Source: Serratia sp. DD3
GTDB lineage: Bacteria; Pseudomonadota; Gammaproteobacteria; Enterobacterales; Enterobacteriaceae
DNA: 64,000 nucleotides
Assembly: GCF_000496755.2 (NCBI RefSeq)
Contig: NZ_AYKS02000016.1
Span: 62,001-126,000 of the forward strand
Direction: 5' to 3'
A program made the translations under genes and the position numbers. Of this stretch, positions 60,938 through 64,000 are shown in pieces (positions within the stretch are counted from its first letter, which is position 1; each line of letters starts with the position of its first letter). The notes under the pieces are model-generated. The model did not search any database. It was not told where the DNA came from and worked only from the letters and a program-made list of their open reading frames with translations.

Positions 60938-62701
60938 ATGTTTTTGCAAAAATGGAATAAGCCACTCGCCTTGGTTGCCTTACTGGTCAGCTCTCACCTA
61001 CATGCTGCGTCCAGTCCAGCCGTGGAAGCGCAACAAGGGATGGTGGTGACATCGCAACATTTGGCCTCTCAAGTGGGCGTGGATATTCTCAAGATGGGGG
61101 GCAACGCGGTAGATGCTGCGGTAGCGGTGGGTTACGCACAAGCGGTGGTCAACCCTTGCTGCGGTAATATTGGTGGTGGCGGCTTTATGACGCTACACCT
61201 CGCCGATGGTACGGATACCTTTATCAACTTCCGTGAAACCGCCCCTGCTGCGGCCAGTGCCGATATGTATTTAGATGCCAACGGCAAGGTGAAAAAGGAT
61301 GCCAGCCTGTATGGCTACCTAGCCGCAGGCGTACCAGGCACAGTATTGGGAATGGAAACCGCACGGGAGAAATACGGTAAGCTGAGCCGTGCACAAGTCA
61401 TGGCCCCCGCCATCAGATTAGCACGTGAAGGGTTTATCCTGACCCGTGCCGATACCGACATTCTCGACACCACAGTTGCACGTTTCAAGCAAGATCCAGA
61501 ATCGGCTAAAATTTTCCTGCGTCGCGATGGTTCACCACTATTGCCAGGGGATCGTCTGATACAAACGGATCTGGCCAATACCCTGGAAACCATTGCCAAA
61601 GAGGGGCCGACTGCTTTCTATCATGGCAAAATTCCACAAGCGGTAGAAGCTGCTGCTAAACGTGGGGGTGGTATCATTACCGCTGCCGATTTTGCCCATT
61701 ACAAAGTCACCGAAACGACACCGATTACCTGCAGCTATCGCGGTTATAAATTTATCTCCGCACCACCACCCAGTTCTGGTGGCGTGACCTTGTGCGAAAT
61801 TCTTAATATTGTTGAAGGTTATGATCTGAAGAGTATGGGGTTTAATTCTGCGGCGGCGATCCACACCATGAGCGAAGCCATGCGCCATGCCTATATGGAT
61901 CGTAATACCTATCTGGGTGATCCCGAATTCATCAAAAACCCAATTGACCGTCTGGCCAGTAAAAGCTATGCCAATGAAATCCGTACCCAGATCATCGCCA
62001 ATCAGGCAACCCCATCGAAAGATGTTCAACCCGGCATAGCGCCACACGAAAAACCGGAAACGACCCATTATTCAATTGTCGACCATGAAGGCAATGCGGT
62101 ATCGACCACCTATACCGTTAATGGCCGATTTGGTGCAGTGGTGATCGCCCCAGGTACCGGGTTCTTCCTTAACGATGAGATGGATGACTTTACCGTCAAG
62201 GTGGGTGAGAAAAATCTTTATGGCCTGGTACAAGGAACCGCCAATGCCATTGCCCCCAATAAGCGTCCACTCTCTTCAATGAGCCCAACCCTGGTGACCA
62301 AAGACAATAAAACCTTTATGGTGCTCGGTTCCCCTGGAGGATCACGTATTATCACCATCACGCTGCAAACTGCCTTGAACATCATTGATCATGGTATGGC
62401 ACCGCAGGAAGCGGTAGATGCACCAAGGATTCACCATCAATGGCTACCGGATGAAGTCTATTACGAGCAGCGCGGGCTCTCTGCCGACACGCTGAACGTC
62501 CTCAAGGGCATGGGCTACAAGATGGTTGAACAAACACCATGGGGGGCTGCAGAACTGATCCAGGTGGGCTTGCCGGGGGCGGCGGGGGTTCGCTCCACTG
62601 ACTCCGGCAATGACTCAGCGGTCTCTGGCAAGGTACGCGTCGGTTATGTCTACGGCGCCAATGATGCACGCCGACCCGCTGGAGCTGCCATCGGATATTG
62701 A
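60938..62701 (+). CDS. ggt: Gamma-glutamyltranspeptidase
   Basis: A 587-residue periplasmic enzyme (E. coli Ggt 580). A signal peptide (KPLALVALLVSSHLHAA) is followed by the large subunit; self-cleavage is expected before the nucleophile T375 in the motif TTHYSIVD, giving the small subunit. Substrate residues lie in GNIGGGGFM, NFRETAP and the LSSMSPT and GSPGGSRII segments. It hydrolyses glutathione and other gamma-glutamyl compounds, releasing glutamate and cysteinylglycine. AGGGGA precedes ATG 60938. It is convergent with malZ. Confidence 0.97.
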   Translation: MFLQKWNKPLALVALLVSSHLHAASSPAVEAQQGMVVTSQHLASQVGVDILKMGGNAVDAAVAVGYAQAVVNPCCGNIGGGGFMTLHLADGTDTFINFRETAPAAASADMYLDANGKVKKDASLYGYLAAGVPGTVLGMETAREKYGKLSRAQVMAPAIRLAREGFILTRADTDILDTTVARFKQDPESAKIFLRRDGSPLLPGDRLIQTDLANTLETIAKEGPTAFYHGKIPQAVEAAAKRGGGIITAADFAHYKVTETTPITCSYRGYKFISAPPPSSGGVTLCEILNIVEGYDLKSMGFNSAAAIHTMSEAMRHAYMDRNTYLGDPEFIKNPIDRLASKSYANEIRTQIIANQATPSKDVQPGIAPHEKPETTHYSIVDHEGNAVSTTYTVNGRFGAVVIAPGTGFFLNDEMDDFTVKVGEKNLYGLVQGTANAIAPNKRPLSSMSPTLVTKDNKTFMVLGSPGGSRIITITLQTALNIIDHGMAPQEAVDAPRIHHQWLPDEVYYEQRGLSADTLNVLKGMGYKMVEQTPWGAAELIQVGLPGAAGVRSTDSGNDSAVSGKVRVGYVYGANDARRPAGAAIGY

Positions 62702-62710
62702 TTAATCTGT

Positions 62711-62742
62711 CGTTTACCCGCCCCCTGTGTGGCGGGTAAACG
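62711..62742. terminator. Bidirectional hairpin between ggt and malZ
   Basis: A perfect 12-bp stem CGTTTACCCGCC/GGCGGGTAAACG with an eight-base loop, placed between two convergent stops. Confidence 0.82.
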
Positions 62743-62752
62743 GTTATCAGCT

Positions 62753-64000
62753 TCAGCCCGGCAACCGCCATATATTGGCCGATTCAGCCGCTAGCTTCAG
62801 TTGCAAGCCTGTGCCAAGCGCACTTAACTCCCCTTCCCCCTCTAACTGTTGCCATTGCCCCTTTAGCAACAAAGGATTATAAGGCAGCATCACGTCACCT
62901 GCGTCACTTCGCTGTAAAGCGATCAGCACCCGCTCCTGTTGGTAACACCGCACAAACACCAGCGTTTCACCCTGCGCATAGAGTACCTGGCAAGCACCGC
63001 GCCGTAATGCTTTGCTCTGCTTACGCAATGCTATCAAACGGCTAAACAACGCCAGCAAGGGCTGGTCCCATTGGTTTTCATCCCAGGGGAATGGCTTACG
63101 ACAGAAAGGATCATTCCCGCCATCCAGACCTATTTCATCGCCATAATATAAACAAGGCACGCCAATCCAGCTAAGCAGCCACACCGCCGCCATTTGCATA
63201 CGGCGCGGGTTATTGTCCAGCAGTGTCAGAAAACGAGCGGTATCATGGCTATCCAACTGGTTAAATTGAATCAGTTGGCAATTATGTGATAATCCGGCAC
63301 GGTAACTTTCCATCCATTGCGCGCAAGCCGCCGCATCAAGTTGTATTGGATGATAGGCAACATCTACCCCCGCCAAAAAGGCGCGTACCGGTAAAGCGAA
63401 CCCCATGTAATTCATCGCGGCATCTTCCACCCCGGCATGCAGCCAACGGCGTGCGTCGCCAAAATGTTCGCCTAATACATAGGCATCCGGGTTTTCCTGT
63501 TTGATCGCCTGATAAATCCCGCCCACATGGTGCAAATTAGCTTCTGCGCCACCGTTCTCCCCTAACATATGCACCACATCCAGTCGCCAGCCATCAATAC
63601 TGTAGGGTGGCCGTAACCAATGGCGCACCACACTGTCTTGCGCCTGATAAATGGCCTGCACGACCTGAGGTTCTGCGAAGTTGAGTTTTGGCAGCGTGCT
63701 ATTCCCCTTCCAGCTCAGCACATTACCGTCCGGGTAGAAGTTAAACCAACCGCGATAGGGGGAATCTGTATTGTGGCATGCCCCTTCCTTACCCTGCTGA
63801 TAACGGTCAAACCAGGGATGTGAGTCGCCAATATGGTTGAATACCCCATCCAACACCAGTTTAACGCCGATATTACTCGTCATTGCCCGCAAGCGCAGTA
63901 ACGCCGGATTACCCCCCAGGTAAGGGTCAACCTGGTAATAATCTTCGGTGTCATATTTATGGACACTGGGCGAGGTAAAAATCGGGTTCAAATAGAGTGC
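62753..64000 (-). CDS. malZ: Maltodextrin glucosidase MalZ, N-terminal part outside window
   Basis: The C-terminal 415 residues of a GH13 alpha-glucosidase (E. coli MalZ 604-605); the frame is open to the window edge, reading ALYLNPIFTSPSVHKYDTEDYY. Catalytic motifs are visible: LVLDGVFNHIG, the nucleophile aspartate in IDGWRLDVVHM, the acid glutamate in YVLGEHFGDA and LDSHDTARF. It releases glucose from the reducing end of maltodextrins in the cytoplasm. A codon at 63991 is not the start, since conserved sequence continues beyond it. It is convergent with ggt. Confidence 0.97.
   Translation of the reverse strand, partial: ALYLNPIFTSPSVHKYDTEDYYQVDPYLGGNPALLRLRAMTSNIGVKLVLDGVFNHIGDSHPWFDRYQQGKEGACHNTDSPYRGWFNFYPDGNVLSWKGNSTLPKLNFAEPQVVQAIYQAQDSVVRHWLRPPYSIDGWRLDVVHMLGENGGAEANLHHVGGIYQAIKQENPDAYVLGEHFGDARRWLHAGVEDAAMNYMGFALPVRAFLAGVDVAYHPIQLDAAACAQWMESYRAGLSHNCQLIQFNQLDSHDTARFLTLLDNNPRRMQMAAVWLLSWIGVPCLYYGDEIGLDGGNDPFCRKPFPWDENQWDQPLLALFSRLIALRKQSKALRRGACQVLYAQGETLVFVRCYQQERVLIALQRSDAGDVMLPYNPLLLKGQWQQLEGEGELSALGTGLQLKLAAESANIWRLPG

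Overview
The window is a 64 kb piece of an enterobacterial chromosome. Gene order follows the acrAB - hha - amtB/glnK - mdlAB - lon/clpXP/tig - cyoABCDE - ispA/dxs - ribD/nusB - secDF/tgt/queA - malZ core block known from Escherichia coli. Several features point to the Yersiniaceae (Serratia, Chania or Yersinia relatives): an Hha protein of 67 residues like YmoA, no ybaY, a decR/cdsH-type cysteine pair, and many ERIC-like intergenic repeats with TATACCC...GGGTATA-type ends. The exact genus is an inference. No prophage, CRISPR array, tRNA, rRNA operon or intact insertion sequence was seen.

Layout. 1-6.5 kb: a partial DsrE/YchN-like gene behind acrR, the AcrR operator, the acrAB efflux genes, then tomB-hha. 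6.8-10.1 kb: 4.5S RNA (ffs), atl, tesB, and the nitrogen-regulated glnK-amtB operon with a sigma54 promoter and an NtrC site. 10.4-17.9 kb: the mdlAB ABC exporter, the Lrp-type regulator decR divergent from a PLP-dependent cysteine desulfhydrase (cdsH), cof, queC and ybaV. 18.1-27.4 kb: the proteostasis block ppiD, hupB, lon (with a heat-shock promoter), clpX, clpP and tig, all on the minus strand. 27.7-31 kb: bolA divergent from yajG-ampG. 31-35.8 kb: cyoABCDE, the cytochrome bo3 oxidase and heme O synthase. 36.1-41.2 kb: yajR, yajQ, panE-yajL and thiI. 41.4-45.7 kb: xseB-ispA-dxs-yajO (isoprenoid and DXP supply). 45.8-49.9 kb: nrdR-ribD-ribH-nusB-thiL-pgpA on the minus strand. 50.2-55.7 kb: queA-tgt-yajC-secD-secF on the minus strand.

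55.9-62.7 kb is the least conserved part. Here a large lipoprotein of the tannase/feruloyl esterase family, a 2-Cys peroxiredoxin and a gamma-glutamyltranspeptidase sit around acpH between queA and malZ. malZ runs off the right edge.

Most genes are ordinary housekeeping genes. The points most worth a second look are: (i) the 924-residue esterase lipoprotein, with a DPV/NPV tripeptide stalk encoded by 9-bp repeats, concerted loss of both cysteines of the CS-D-HC motif, and an unassigned C-terminal domain; (ii) a perfect OxyR-type half site placed just upstream of a weak -35 at the peroxiredoxin gene; (iii) a perfect 14-bp palindrome overlapping the -35 of the cyo promoter; (iv) five 15-bp tandem repeats upstream of clpP; (v) inverted repeats in the decR/cdsH divergent region; (vi) ERIC-like elements inserted inside the clpP-clpX and ispA-dxs units; and (vii) a DsrE-family gene coupled to acrR. 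I found no clearly new multi-gene system.
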